From: a virus
IMG/VR virus record: IMGVR_UViG_3300047440_000715
Span: 1 to 28,459 of that record
Reading direction: 5' to 3' (one strand)
Length of the DNA stretch: 28,459 nucleotides
The position numbers and the translations under genes are program-made. Shown one piece after another: positions 14,692-21,375 of the stretch (the stretch's first letter is position 1; each line of letters opens with the position of its first letter). Below the pieces are notes generated by a model. The model searched no databases. It saw only the letters and a list, made by a program, of their open reading frames with translations, and was not told the origin of the DNA.

Positions 14692-14730
14692 GGGGTATAG
14701 CCCCTCCGAGGGCTGGAGGAACTATACCCC
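14692..14730 (-). promoter_or_regulatory. Start-adjacent hairpin sequestering the chaperone Shine-Dalgarno
   Basis: The 46-base gap between the tail tube stop and the chaperone start is almost entirely one hairpin. In minus-strand RNA the arms are GGGGUAUAGUUCCUCC and GGAGGGGCUAUACCCC. They pair over 16 consecutive positions, 14 Watson-Crick and two U-G, around a 7-base loop. The right arm contains the Shine-Dalgarno GGAGGGG and ends at the base just before AUG. The bases before it, CCUCCCG, could compete for the same Shine-Dalgarno. There is no U-tract after it, so it is not a standard terminator. The most likely effect is low or conditional translation of the chaperone compared with the tube protein upstream. 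Confidence 0.75.
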
Positions 14731-14737
14731 CGGGAGG

Positions 14738-16255
14738 TCAGGGCAGGTACGGGAACCCGCTGAAGCTGATGCTGTAGCCCAGGGTGGCGTCGATGAAGGC
14801 CTCGCACTTCTCCTGGATCGTCACCGTCTTGTAGCGCGGGAGGTTCAGCTTCCCGTCGCCGATGGTCATGGAGGGGATGTCCACGGCAACCCCACCGTCG
14901 CTGTTGCGGAGGATGAAGTCCATGGTCATCGTGGTGTTGTTCCGGATCGCCGACAGGAGGACGTCGGTGGTGAACAGCGCCTCCGCGTCGAGGTCGACGG
15001 AGAGGATCCCCACGTTCATGTACTTGGCCCCGAGGAGGGCCAGGATCTTCTCCGGCGTGACGCCGTTGTTGATCTTGAGGTCGACCTTCTTCCAGAAGGC
15101 GCTCTGGTCCACCTGGGTCGTCCCGTCGCGGAGGCTGAGCCGGATGATGTCCGAGCTCGTGCCGAAGCCGGCCGTCTGGACCGGCTGGACCGCGTTGTTG
15201 GCCCCGGTCGCGCGCACCGTCGTCGGGTTGGGCGTGTCCGTGCCGATGAACTTCATCTGCATGACCGCCTTGTCCGTCAGCGGGAGGTTGAACCCCATCT
15301 CGTTGGCGAAGTTGCCCTTGGGGTACAGGTACTCGTCGCCGGGGCCCGGGTTCTGCAGCCCGACCATCGAGGCCTCGAAGGTGAGGCTGCGCTCGACGAA
15401 CCGGGCATCATCGACCGGGACGTTGCGGGTGAACTGCCCGAAGAGGACATCGATCAGCTGGCCCGCCCCGGTGTCGGCCGAGCCGACGGTCCAGGAGCGC
15501 TTGTCGAGGGTGAGCAGGTGCGCAGCGACGGCCATGACCCGGGCGGTCCCGTTGTAGGCAGCCGTGGCGAACTGGTTGGCAGCGAGGGCCCCACCGATCT
15601 TGATGAACTGGCCGACCGTGAGGCCCAGGGTCGTGAAGTCGAGGACCGCGCTGGTCAGGTTCCCGTTGGCGTCCATCGAGATGTCGCCGACGGCACCGCG
15701 GACTCCGCACACCTCCACGGTGGCGTTCTGCCCCTGGGTCGGGGTCTCCGAGGCGGGGAGGGTCGACACCGCCACCGACGAGGTCGTCGAGCCCGCGGTC
15801 ACGACCCACAGGCCGTTGAGGGCCGCAGTCGAGAAGCCCCGCGCGAAGACGAGGCGGTTGGCGGGGACGGTCGATCCCACGATGGCCGTGTAGCTGAAGC
15901 CGGTCGCCGAGACGGCCGCCAGCGAGTCGAAGCCCGCGCCGCTCTCCAGGTGGATCGGGCCCGAGGTGTAGCCGGAGTGCGTGGCCAGGCAGATCGCCTC
16001 GCCGAAGTCGCGCACGGACTCCAGCGTGACGTCGCACTCGAACTCCACCGAGCTGTCGAGGTCGACGAGGATGCCCTTGCGCTTCTGGCGCTGCTTCGAG
16101 ATGGGCTGGCGGGCCACCTTCTTGATCTGGGAGCCGAGCGTGCCGTAGCTGTTGGGCTCGACGAGCTTCCAGTTGGGCGTGCCGCCCGCGAGCGTCCCCA
16201 GGCTCGCCTCGATGCTGTACAGGAGGGACGTGAACTCAGTCTGAACGCGGCTCAT
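14738..16255 (-). CDS. Major tail tube protein
   Basis: A 505-residue protein, large for a tube protein. The N-terminal (residues 1-100) and C-terminal (about 285-505) parts carry the tube fold: an early SRVQTEFTSLLYSIEASLGTL, then VARQPISKQRQKRKGILVDL, and later NEMGFNLPLTDKAVMQMKFIG and PSMTIGDGKLNLPRYKTVTI. Between them lies a roughly 180-residue beta-rich region with ANRLVFARGFSTAALNGLWV and TTLGLTVGQFIKIGGAL, which I recall from large siphophage tube proteins and which probably projects from the tube surface. The start is ATG at 16255, 11 bases after the terminator stop, with GTGAGG upstream at good spacing. Known role: hexameric rings stacked along the tape measure to form the DNA conduit. 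Confidence 0.92.
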   Translation of the reverse strand: MSRVQTEFTSLLYSIEASLGTLAGGTPNWKLVEPNSYGTLGSQIKKVARQPISKQRQKRKGILVDLDSSVEFECDVTLESVRDFGEAICLATHSGYTSGPIHLESGAGFDSLAAVSATGFSYTAIVGSTVPANRLVFARGFSTAALNGLWVVTAGSTTSSVAVSTLPASETPTQGQNATVEVCGVRGAVGDISMDANGNLTSAVLDFTTLGLTVGQFIKIGGALAANQFATAAYNGTARVMAVAAHLLTLDKRSWTVGSADTGAGQLIDVLFGQFTRNVPVDDARFVERSLTFEASMVGLQNPGPGDEYLYPKGNFANEMGFNLPLTDKAVMQMKFIGTDTPNPTTVRATGANNAVQPVQTAGFGTSSDIIRLSLRDGTTQVDQSAFWKKVDLKINNGVTPEKILALLGAKYMNVGILSVDLDAEALFTTDVLLSAIRNNTTMTMDFILRNSDGGVAVDIPSMTIGDGKLNLPRYKTVTIQEKCEAFIDATLGYSISFSGFPYLP

Positions 16256-16265
16256 GGGTCAATCC

Positions 16266-16688
16266 TCACTTCTTCTCATAATACTCGAACGACACGTCGA
16301 CCAGGGTGACGTACCACTTCCCGTCAGGCCTGGTCTCCTTCACGACACCGCCAAAGAAGATGATCTCACCGAGTCGCACCCCCTCGAAGAGGGCCCGAGC
16401 TTGGTAGGCGAGCTCCGCGCCCTGGCGCATCCCGGCGTTGACCGGGGCCATCACCTGGACGTAGACACTGGCCTTGCGCTTGTAGATCCGGTTGCCGATC
16501 CCGCCGAGGGTCTCCTGGAACCCGTCGAGGTTCCGGACGGAGACGCGGCACCAGGCCGGGGGCGTGCTGCCCTTCGGGGTCTGGGGCTCGCGGTTCTGCT
16601 CGTTCTCGAAGACGTAGCCGGTTGTGGTGCCCCAGCCTGCCTTCCAGTGCTCCTGAACTGCCTCCCTCGCCTCGTCGATGGTGGTCAC
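16266..16688 (-). CDS. Tail terminator protein (DUF4128-like)
   Basis: A 140-residue protein starting at a GTG that overlaps the stop of the upstream gene as GTGA. It begins TTIDEAREAVQEHWKAGWG, contains NLDGFQETLGGIGNRIYKRK and YVQVMAPVNAGMRQGAEL, and ends VTLVDVSFEYYEKK, a layout typical of tail-terminator proteins lying between the gp10-like gene and the tube gene. The known role is to cap the growing tail tube once the tape measure is covered and to provide the surface that joins head and tail. The length is normal for the family. Its order, directly before the tube protein, is the strongest support. Confidence 0.85.
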   Translation of the reverse strand: MTTIDEAREAVQEHWKAGWGTTTGYVFENEQNREPQTPKGSTPPAWCRVSVRNLDGFQETLGGIGNRIYKRKASVYVQVMAPVNAGMRQGAELAYQARALFEGVRLGEIIFFGGVVKETRPDGKWYVTLVDVSFEYYEKK

Positions 16689-17056
16689 CCTCGCCCCTCC
16701 GTCCGGATGGCCCGGAGGACAGCCGCCTCGACAAAGCCCGAGGGGGCCTGGGAGGAGCTCCCCTCGTTCAGCCGCCCGATGTAGGGGACGTTGTTGGCCA
16801 CGTACCCGACCTGCGGCAGCTCATAGGCTGCCACCGCAGCGATCCCGGCGGCCTGCGCGGACCGGCTCGGGGCCTCCTCCGACCCGTCGACGTCCTCGAA
16901 GGGGGAGTCGAGGCTGGGCACCCAGTTGTTGGAGGCATGCCCAGTGTCCACCGGCGTGTCCTCCGTGAGGTTGGCCGCGGCACCGAGGATGATTCCCTTG
17001 ACGGCCCTCTCCGTGAACGCTTGGAGCGGGCCGAAGGCGACGTCGATGTTGCTCAT
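16685..17056 (-). CDS. HK97 gp10-like neck / tail-completion protein
   Basis: A 123-residue protein. The start is ATG at 17056, overlapping the preceding stop as ATGA; a longer reading from 17077 would run into the upstream gene. The central DTPVDTGHASNNW is the signature of the gp10-like family (usually TPVDTGxxxxxW), followed by QVGYVANNVPYIGRLNEGSS and APSGFVEAAVLRAI. The known role is in the connector or head-proximal end of the tail, helping head and tail to join. It is placed between the capsid gene and the tail terminator, as in HK97-like phages. The protein is of normal length. Confidence 0.9.
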   Translation of the reverse strand: MSNIDVAFGPLQAFTERAVKGIILGAAANLTEDTPVDTGHASNNWVPSLDSPFEDVDGSEEAPSRSAQAAGIAAVAAYELPQVGYVANNVPYIGRLNEGSSSQAPSGFVEAAVLRAIRTEGRG

Positions 17057-17235
17057 GTCGCCTTCGGCCTCACGCACTCGAGGAGGTGAGCCTGCCAGAG
17101 GATGCGCAGCTTGCGGACCGTGAGCCCCATCCGCTTCCAGGGGAACGTCTCGCCGGCCTTGAAGGGCCTCCCGTTGTAGGGGAAGTCCCTCGAGGCCACG
17201 ATCCGTCCCTGGAGGGTGAGGGGCTCGCGGACCAT
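17053..17235 (-). CDS. Small 60-residue protein downstream of the major capsid gene
   Basis: The ATG at 17235 overlaps the capsid stop as TGATG, and the stop overlaps the next start as ATGA, so it is tightly coupled on both sides. The protein starts MVREPLTLQGRIVASRDFPY, continues NGRPFKAGETFPWKRMGL and ends LLECVRPKAT. It is basic and looks like a small single domain, perhaps SH3-like; no named family is recognised with certainty. Position between major capsid and gp10-like genes suggests a minor head or connector part. The coding call rests on the overlaps and on the fit into the gene chain. Confidence 0.75.
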   Translation of the reverse strand: MVREPLTLQGRIVASRDFPYNGRPFKAGETFPWKRMGLTVRKLRILWQAHLLECVRPKAT

Positions 17236-18236
17236 CACGCCACGGCCGTCCCGAAGAAGTAGCCGAGGTCGGCCGAGACCAGCTTCTGCTGGAAGGCCAT
17301 CTCGATCTCGATGCGGTCCGCGGACAGCCACTCCATCCGGAAGCGCTTGATGCGCTGCCCCTGGGCTCCGGCTCCGAGGAAGCCGGTCCAGGAGAAGGTG
17401 TAGCCGCCCGAGGGCGTCATCAGGCCGGGATTCGGCGCAGCGTAGGTCAGGAGCGCCGACTTGCCACCGATGAAGGAGTGCACGTTGGCCGCACCTTCCG
17501 CGGCGGTGTTCTCGATCGCCTTCATCACGAGGACGCGCTGGAGGCCCAGCAGGGTTGCGATCGCCGTGTTGTCCACCCGGGCGATGCCGCCCGGAGCCGG
17601 GCCGATGCCCTGGTTGTACTTCACGCGGTCGATGATCTCCGGGTGGTCGATCAGCTTGTCGTAGACCCGCTTGGTCAGGACGAGGGTGTTGGGCTCGAAG
17701 CCCGTCGACTCGAGGACGGAGGTGATGCCGCCCCTGATGTCCTCGATCGGCTTGCTGGCCGGGTCGTTCCACTGGAGGAACTGGCCAGCACCCGGAGCCG
17801 CGGCCACACCCGCGAGGGACGTGGTCCAGACACCGGAGGTCAGGTAGTTGGTCACCCACAGCTTCTCACGCTTGATGAGCGCCTTCATCGACACGAGCTC
17901 GGTGGCCTCGCGGTCCGCATTCAGGACGGAGTCCTGGTTGGCGCGCCGCTGGTCGTCGATGTCGTGGTGGAAGGCGTACACCGGGGCGTAGTAGGTCGGG
18001 GTGTTGTCCAGGGTGAACTCGCCACCCTTGGACTCGGTGCCGGGCGCACGCACCTGCATCTCGTCGCGGTTGAAGTACCCGCGATCGTAGGTGTAGTAGC
18101 GGTCGCTCTGCTTCTCGACGGGGATGCTGGGGAACACTTGGTCAGCGACGAAGTGGTCATTGGCCTGCATGAAGGCCACGCTGATGTTGGTCAGCGGTTG
18201 GTTGACGTGGACGTCACCCGGGGTCGGTTGGGTCAT
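17235..18236 (-). CDS. Major capsid protein (HK97 fold)
   Basis: A 333-residue protein with a strong Shine-Dalgarno AAGGAG before its ATG. It starts with HVNQPLTNISVAFMQANDHF and ADQVFPSIPVEKQSDRYYTY near the N-terminus, an arrangement typical of the E-loop/N-arm region of one group of HK97-fold capsids. A central segment reads GFEPNTLVLTKRVYDKLIDH, and the C-terminus carries RIKRFRMEWLSADRIEIEMAF. There is no long N-terminal delta domain, which fits a separate scaffold. Gene order (protease, scaffold-type, decoration, capsid) is typical. Product forms the icosahedral shell; several hundred copies are needed, matching the strong leader. No cleavage site can be assigned. Confidence 0.95.
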   Translation of the reverse strand: MTQPTPGDVHVNQPLTNISVAFMQANDHFVADQVFPSIPVEKQSDRYYTYDRGYFNRDEMQVRAPGTESKGGEFTLDNTPTYYAPVYAFHHDIDDQRRANQDSVLNADREATELVSMKALIKREKLWVTNYLTSGVWTTSLAGVAAAPGAGQFLQWNDPASKPIEDIRGGITSVLESTGFEPNTLVLTKRVYDKLIDHPEIIDRVKYNQGIGPAPGGIARVDNTAIATLLGLQRVLVMKAIENTAAEGAANVHSFIGGKSALLTYAAPNPGLMTPSGGYTFSWTGFLGAGAQGQRIKRFRMEWLSADRIEIEMAFQQKLVSADLGYFFGTAVA

Positions 18237-18286
18237 GGCTCTCGTTCTCCTTCTTCTGGGTTTCTGCTGTGGTCAGGATCCGGGGA
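18237..18286 (-). promoter_or_regulatory. Unstructured leader and strong Shine-Dalgarno of the major capsid gene
   Basis: The gap before the capsid start contains, in minus-strand RNA, an A-rich AGCAGAAACCCAGAAGAAGG followed by AGAACGAGAGCC and AUG. The AAGGAG core lies at 18247-18252, about 10 bases from the start. Little pairing is possible near the start, in contrast to the leaders of the protease and chaperone genes. It resembles the leader of the decoration gene. Confidence 0.6.
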
Positions 18287-18658
18287 TCACGCCAGGATCG
18301 GCGCGCAGCCCAGGAGGACTTCGATGACTTCGCCCGTGGCTCCGCCCTTCACGCACACGCCCATGACGTGGTACGTGGAGATGGCGACGACGGCCGCTCC
18401 GGTCGCGCTCGTGGCGACCTTCTGGTTGGGCGTGATCGTGGCACCGGCCACGACCTTCGCCACACCCTCGACCTGCACCTCGGCCGCCTGGCCGAGCGCG
18501 GTGGGCTTGTTGTTCAGGACGCCGATGGACAGCTCCCCGAGCGTGTTGTTGATCGCCACATTGCCCGAGCTGTCGAGCTCGACAAAGTGGTACAGGCTGG
18601 CCGACAGGTCCGCGGCGGCGGGCCGGGTGATCGTCAGCGGGATTTCGACTTGAGACAT
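18287..18658 (-). CDS. Capsid decoration protein (DUF2190-like)
   Basis: A 123-residue protein beginning MSQVEIPLTITRPAAADLS and continuing YHFVELDSSGNVAI, GVLNNKPTALGQAAEVQVEG and AKVVAGATITPNQKVATSAT. This is the typical shape of the DUF2190 capsid cement family: a small beta-rich protein with a repeated G-x-x-V pattern. These trimers sit on the outside of the shell and stabilise it. It lies directly before the major capsid gene, and its start has AAGGAG upstream in an A-rich leader, fitting very high expression. The length is normal. Confidence 0.92.
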   Translation of the reverse strand: MSQVEIPLTITRPAAADLSASLYHFVELDSSGNVAINNTLGELSIGVLNNKPTALGQAAEVQVEGVAKVVAGATITPNQKVATSATGAAVVAISTYHVMGVCVKGGATGEVIEVLLGCAPILA

Positions 18659-18713
18659 GGCTGGTTGTTCTCCTTCTTGGGGATCTTCTGGTTTTCAGTG
18701 GGCTGACCGGAGG
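18659..18713 (-). promoter_or_regulatory. Leader of the decoration gene with strong Shine-Dalgarno
   Basis: A 55-base gap. In minus-strand RNA a short GACC/GGUC stem lies at its far end, followed by an open A-rich stretch with CCAAGAAGGAGAACAACC just before AUG. The AAGGAG core is at 18670-18675. It parallels the capsid leader (AGAAGAAGGAGAACGAGAGCC), suggesting either duplication or common selection for high translation. Confidence 0.55.
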
Positions 18714-19391
18714 TCAGATCCCCTGTCCGGGTTGCGTGGTCTGGGCGTACAGGGCCTGGCCCTCCGGGGTGTCGAGGACCGCCACCTTGGCCTCCGCCAG
18801 GGTGATCTTCCGCGTCTCCGCGAGGTTCTTGGCCAGCGCGTCGAGCTGCTCGACCGGGCTGGCACCGCTCGCCGAGACCTTGTGGCCCAGCGCAACGAAG
18901 GCCTTGCCCATCGTGGTGGAGAGGACCTTGAGGATGCCCTCGACCTTGCCGCGGGTCGCCTCGTCCGCGATCGTGGAGACCGCGCGGAGGAGCTCGACCT
19001 TCGCCACTGCCTCGCCCGGGAGGCTCTTGAACTCGTCCGAGGCCCGCTTGGCCAGGTTGGCGTCCACGACGGCCTTCTGCGACTCGCGGTTGGCCTTGCG
19101 GAGCTCGTCGTTGTCCTTGGCCATGCTGATGACCCGCGCGTCGTCGTTCTTGCGGAACACCATGCCGTTCTCGGCGGTGTACACGACCGGGTTGGACTCG
19201 GCCGCCTTCGCCAGGATCGACGCGCGCTCGCTGCGGTCCTTCTTCAGGAACTCGCCGCGGCCCGACTCGTCGAGGCCGGCGTAGTGGACCTTGTCCGCGT
19301 CCGACAGCTGGCCGAACGCACGGGACTGGGCCAGCTCCCCTTCGAGGGTCGCCAGGCGCTTGCTCATCTCTTCCATCTTCTTCTCGTCCAT
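18714..19391 (-). CDS. Probable nested in-frame scaffold product
   Basis: Within the scaffold-type gene, the codon for Met192 (ATG at 19391) is preceded by GGAGAAGG at 19399-19406 with a 7-base spacer, one of the best Shine-Dalgarno sites in the window. Translation from it would give a 225-residue protein made only of the scaffold part. This mirrors lambda Nu3 inside gene C, where the nested product is the true scaffold. The evidence is the ribosome-binding site and the domain boundary; there is no proof it is used. Confidence 0.65.
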   Translation of the reverse strand: MDEKKMEEMSKRLATLEGELAQSRAFGQLSDADKVHYAGLDESGRGEFLKKDRSERASILAKAAESNPVVYTAENGMVFRKNDDARVISMAKDNDELRKANRESQKAVVDANLAKRASDEFKSLPGEAVAKVELLRAVSTIADEATRGKVEGILKVLSTTMGKAFVALGHKVSASGASPVEQLDALAKNLAETRKITLAEAKVAVLDTPEGQALYAQTTQPGQGI

Positions 19392-19964
19392 GTTGGGACC
19401 TTCTCCGTTGGGGTTTGCTGACTTCTGTGCACCGCCGAAGCTGTCCGGCAGCATGCTCTCGAGGCCAAGTGCCTTGGCCCTTGACTTGATGTGCCGTCGA
19501 GCCGCCTCGACGTCCTTGGCCCGACCCTGCGCGTGCAGCGCGTTCTCGAGGTCGGCCTTGTTCCTGATCGGGAAGGACCCGTCGGGCATCGCCGCGCCGC
19601 TGTCGGCCAGCTGGCTGCGCTGCTCCGCCGTGAAGTCGGCCTTCCAGTACGGTGCGCGCTTCTCCGCGTCACCCTCGGCAGCCTCCTCCTCGGGGGTCTC
19701 AGCGGACTCCTCGCCCGGGGATCCCTCCATGAAGGCATCGTGGATCCCGCCGGCCGCTGCGCGCCGCTTCTTCTTGTCGGGAAACTTGTCCTTCATCACC
19801 GCGTGGTCGTCGCAGCGGGCCATGAAGTCCGACTTGCTCTCGTCCGCCTTCGGCACCGGCATCCCGTCGCGCTTCATGATCACCATCGTCGCGCCCTCCT
19901 GGGCCGGCTTGTCGACAGCGCTGAGCTCGTCGATCCTGAACTTGGTCATGATCCTCTTGGCCAT
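18714..19964 (-). CDS. Prohead protease C-terminal-like / scaffolding protein
   Basis: A 416-residue protein starting at the ATG at 19964, which overlaps the protease stop as TGATG. Residues 8-30 (KFRIDELSAVDKPAQEGATM) match a segment that in other phages follows the XkdF-like protease domain. Residues about 46-70 have FMARCDDHAVMKDKFPD. Residues about 106-175 form a small domain with YWKADFTAEQRSQLADSG and DVEAARRHIKSRAKALG. A low-complexity link then leads to a scaffold-like part from residue 192, rich in charged helices (MDEKKMEEMSKRLATLEGEL) with a helical C-terminus. It lies between protease and capsid genes, the usual scaffold position. It probably guides procapsid assembly and is degraded by the protease. 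Confidence 0.85.
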   Translation of the reverse strand: MAKRIMTKFRIDELSAVDKPAQEGATMVIMKRDGMPVPKADESKSDFMARCDDHAVMKDKFPDKKKRRAAAGGIHDAFMEGSPGEESAETPEEEAAEGDAEKRAPYWKADFTAEQRSQLADSGAAMPDGSFPIRNKADLENALHAQGRAKDVEAARRHIKSRAKALGLESMLPDSFGGAQKSANPNGEGPNMDEKKMEEMSKRLATLEGELAQSRAFGQLSDADKVHYAGLDESGRGEFLKKDRSERASILAKAAESNPVVYTAENGMVFRKNDDARVISMAKDNDELRKANRESQKAVVDANLAKRASDEFKSLPGEAVAKVELLRAVSTIADEATRGKVEGILKVLSTTMGKAFVALGHKVSASGASPVEQLDALAKNLAETRKITLAEAKVAVLDTPEGQALYAQTTQPGQGI

Positions 19965-20368
19965 CACGCACTCTCCTGGACAACCCGGTCCTCGATCCGC
20001 TTGCCGCCGATCGAGAAGCCGGTGAATGTCCCGTCCATGAAGCCCTTGGCCACGGCGGGGTCGGGCCGCATCGCAACCATCAGCCCCGTCTTGTCCGTCT
20101 CGATCCCGAAGGCCTTGGCGACCTCCGTGGTCATCGGCCACGCGAACACGACCGTGCCCGCGCTCGCGCCTTGGTGCATCACCCTCGCCTCGCGGCTGTT
20201 CGCCATGAAGTCGGTCGAGGCCTCGAGCATCGCCTGTTCCGGGATGTGGTCACCCTGGAGGTCGAAGTAGTCCACACCGTCCTGTTTGCAGACGATGGCC
20301 CAGCCCATCACGAGGCCGAGCGAGCTGTCGGCCTTGACGACCTTGGCCTGTAGGCTGAAGCTGTCCAT
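19964..20368 (-). CDS. XkdF-like prohead protease (Peptidase S78 type)
   Basis: From the ATG at 20368 the protein has 134 residues, beginning MDSFSLQAKVVKADSSLGLV and continuing GWAIVCKQDGVDYFDLQGDH, then FMANSREARVMHQGASAG and finally GTFTGFSIGGKRIE. This is the pattern of the XkdF-like serine protease family; the His in MHQG and the Ser in GFSIGG are the candidate catalytic residues. The known role is to trim scaffold and other head proteins during maturation. A longer reading starts at 20419, overlapping the upstream stop as TGATG, but adds 17 unconserved-looking residues with no Shine-Dalgarno. A TTG at 20374 is another option. The stop overlaps the scaffold gene start. Confidence 0.87.
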   Translation of the reverse strand: MDSFSLQAKVVKADSSLGLVMGWAIVCKQDGVDYFDLQGDHIPEQAMLEASTDFMANSREARVMHQGASAGTVVFAWPMTTEVAKAFGIETDKTGLMVAMRPDPAVAKGFMDGTFTGFSIGGKRIEDRVVQESA

Positions 20369-20383
20369 GCGCAAGGCTATCTT

Positions 20384-20413
20384 CCCCCCTCGGGGCACTC
20401 CCGTCAAGGGGGG
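20384..20413 (-). promoter_or_regulatory. Hairpin covering the protease Shine-Dalgarno
   Basis: In the leader before the protease start at 20368, minus-strand RNA reads CCCCCC, UUGA, CGGG, AGUGC, CCCG, A, GGGGGG, then AAGAUAGCC. The C6 and G6 arms pair, and CGGG pairs with CCCG inside, giving 10 pairs with a small internal bulge. The G-run plus GGAAG is the only purine-rich ribosome-binding sequence nearby, so it would be partly hidden. If the longer start at 20419 were used, this stretch would be coding. Confidence 0.5.
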
Positions 20414-20418
20414 GCCCA

Positions 20419-21375
20419 TCAGGAAAGCCGGTAGGTGACCCGGCAGCGGCAGTTGATCGTGTCCTCGGCCGGGGCGGTGGGGTCACGCGGCTCCATCAGG
20501 CTGTTGCCCAGGCCACTCTGGAACGGCTGGGTCAGGCCCCGCTTCTGCTGGTCCATCTCCAGGTGCCACTCGCGCGAGCGCCCGTCATGGCGTGTGAGCC
20601 AGGTCCTGACGACCTCCTCGTGCTTGAGGTGCCCCGTCTCCACGGCCTGGAGGAACCCCTCCTGGATCCCCTGGGAGCTCGCGCGCAGCCCCTCGGTCCG
20701 GGCAATGGTCTCGGCCCTGAAGTTGACCCAGCGCTGGCGGTAGCGGTCCACCATCCGGTCGATCGTGGCCGGCGGGATGGGGCGGTCCTGGCTGATGGCC
20801 GCGCGGACGGACTGGTCAAACCGTCCGTCGCGGAGCTCGCGCTGGAGGGCCTGGGCGCTGTTGCGCTCGAGGAGGTCGCGGTAGGACTGGACGACCCCCT
20901 CCTGATACCGGGTGAGGCCGAGGGACTCGCGGAGCTCGCGCGCCACGTCGCGGGGGTTGGTGCCGGCCGCGACTCCCCGGGAGATGATGTCCCGGAACAG
21001 GTCACGCTGCGGGTCGGAGACCTCGCGGATGAGGCGGAGCTGGGCCTGGCGGATCGCCGAGACGGCCCGCTGGTTGACGACGTCGAAGCGCACCGCCACA
21101 CCCTGTGCGTCCTGGATGAACTGGCCGGCCTCGTCCGCGCCCTCGTGGAAGATGTCGGCCCAGATGCCGGACAGGCCCAGGGCGAGGGTCTCGGTGGTCA
21201 CGATCGCCTGGCCGAGGTTCCCCGACTCCATGAGCGCCGCGACCTCGGCGGTGTCGATCGACCCCGCGACGTGCGTGATCAGCTCGAGGTAGGTGGCCTT
21301 GAACTGGCGCTCAGCGTTGGCCAGGAGCTCGTCGAGGCGTGCCTGGCTGAACTGGTTGGAGGCCTTGGCGATCAA
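20419..21375 (-). CDS. Minor head protein (Mu gpF-like head morphogenesis protein)
   Basis: A protein of about 318 residues. I prefer the TTG at 21375, which overlaps the upstream stop as TTGA and has AGGTG 8 bases upstream; a TTG at 21393 would add six residues. No nearby ATG is available. The first half is helical with NQFSQARLDELLANAERQF. The second half has the family pattern: ETIARTEGLRASSQGIQEGF, EVVRTWLTRHDGRSREWHL and a final NCRCRVTYRLS. The NCRC motif near the C-terminus is the hallmark of Mu gpF / SPP1 gp7-like proteins, which bind the portal and are needed for head assembly and possibly DNA ejection. It lies between neck genes and the protease. Confidence 0.93.
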   Translation of the reverse strand: MIAKASNQFSQARLDELLANAERQFKATYLELITHVAGSIDTAEVAALMESGNLGQAIVTTETLALGLSGIWADIFHEGADEAGQFIQDAQGVAVRFDVVNQRAVSAIRQAQLRLIREVSDPQRDLFRDIISRGVAAGTNPRDVARELRESLGLTRYQEGVVQSYRDLLERNSAQALQRELRDGRFDQSVRAAISQDRPIPPATIDRMVDRYRQRWVNFRAETIARTEGLRASSQGIQEGFLQAVETGHLKHEEVVRTWLTRHDGRSREWHLEMDQQKRGLTQPFQSGLGNSLMEPRDPTAPAEDTINCRCRVTYRLS

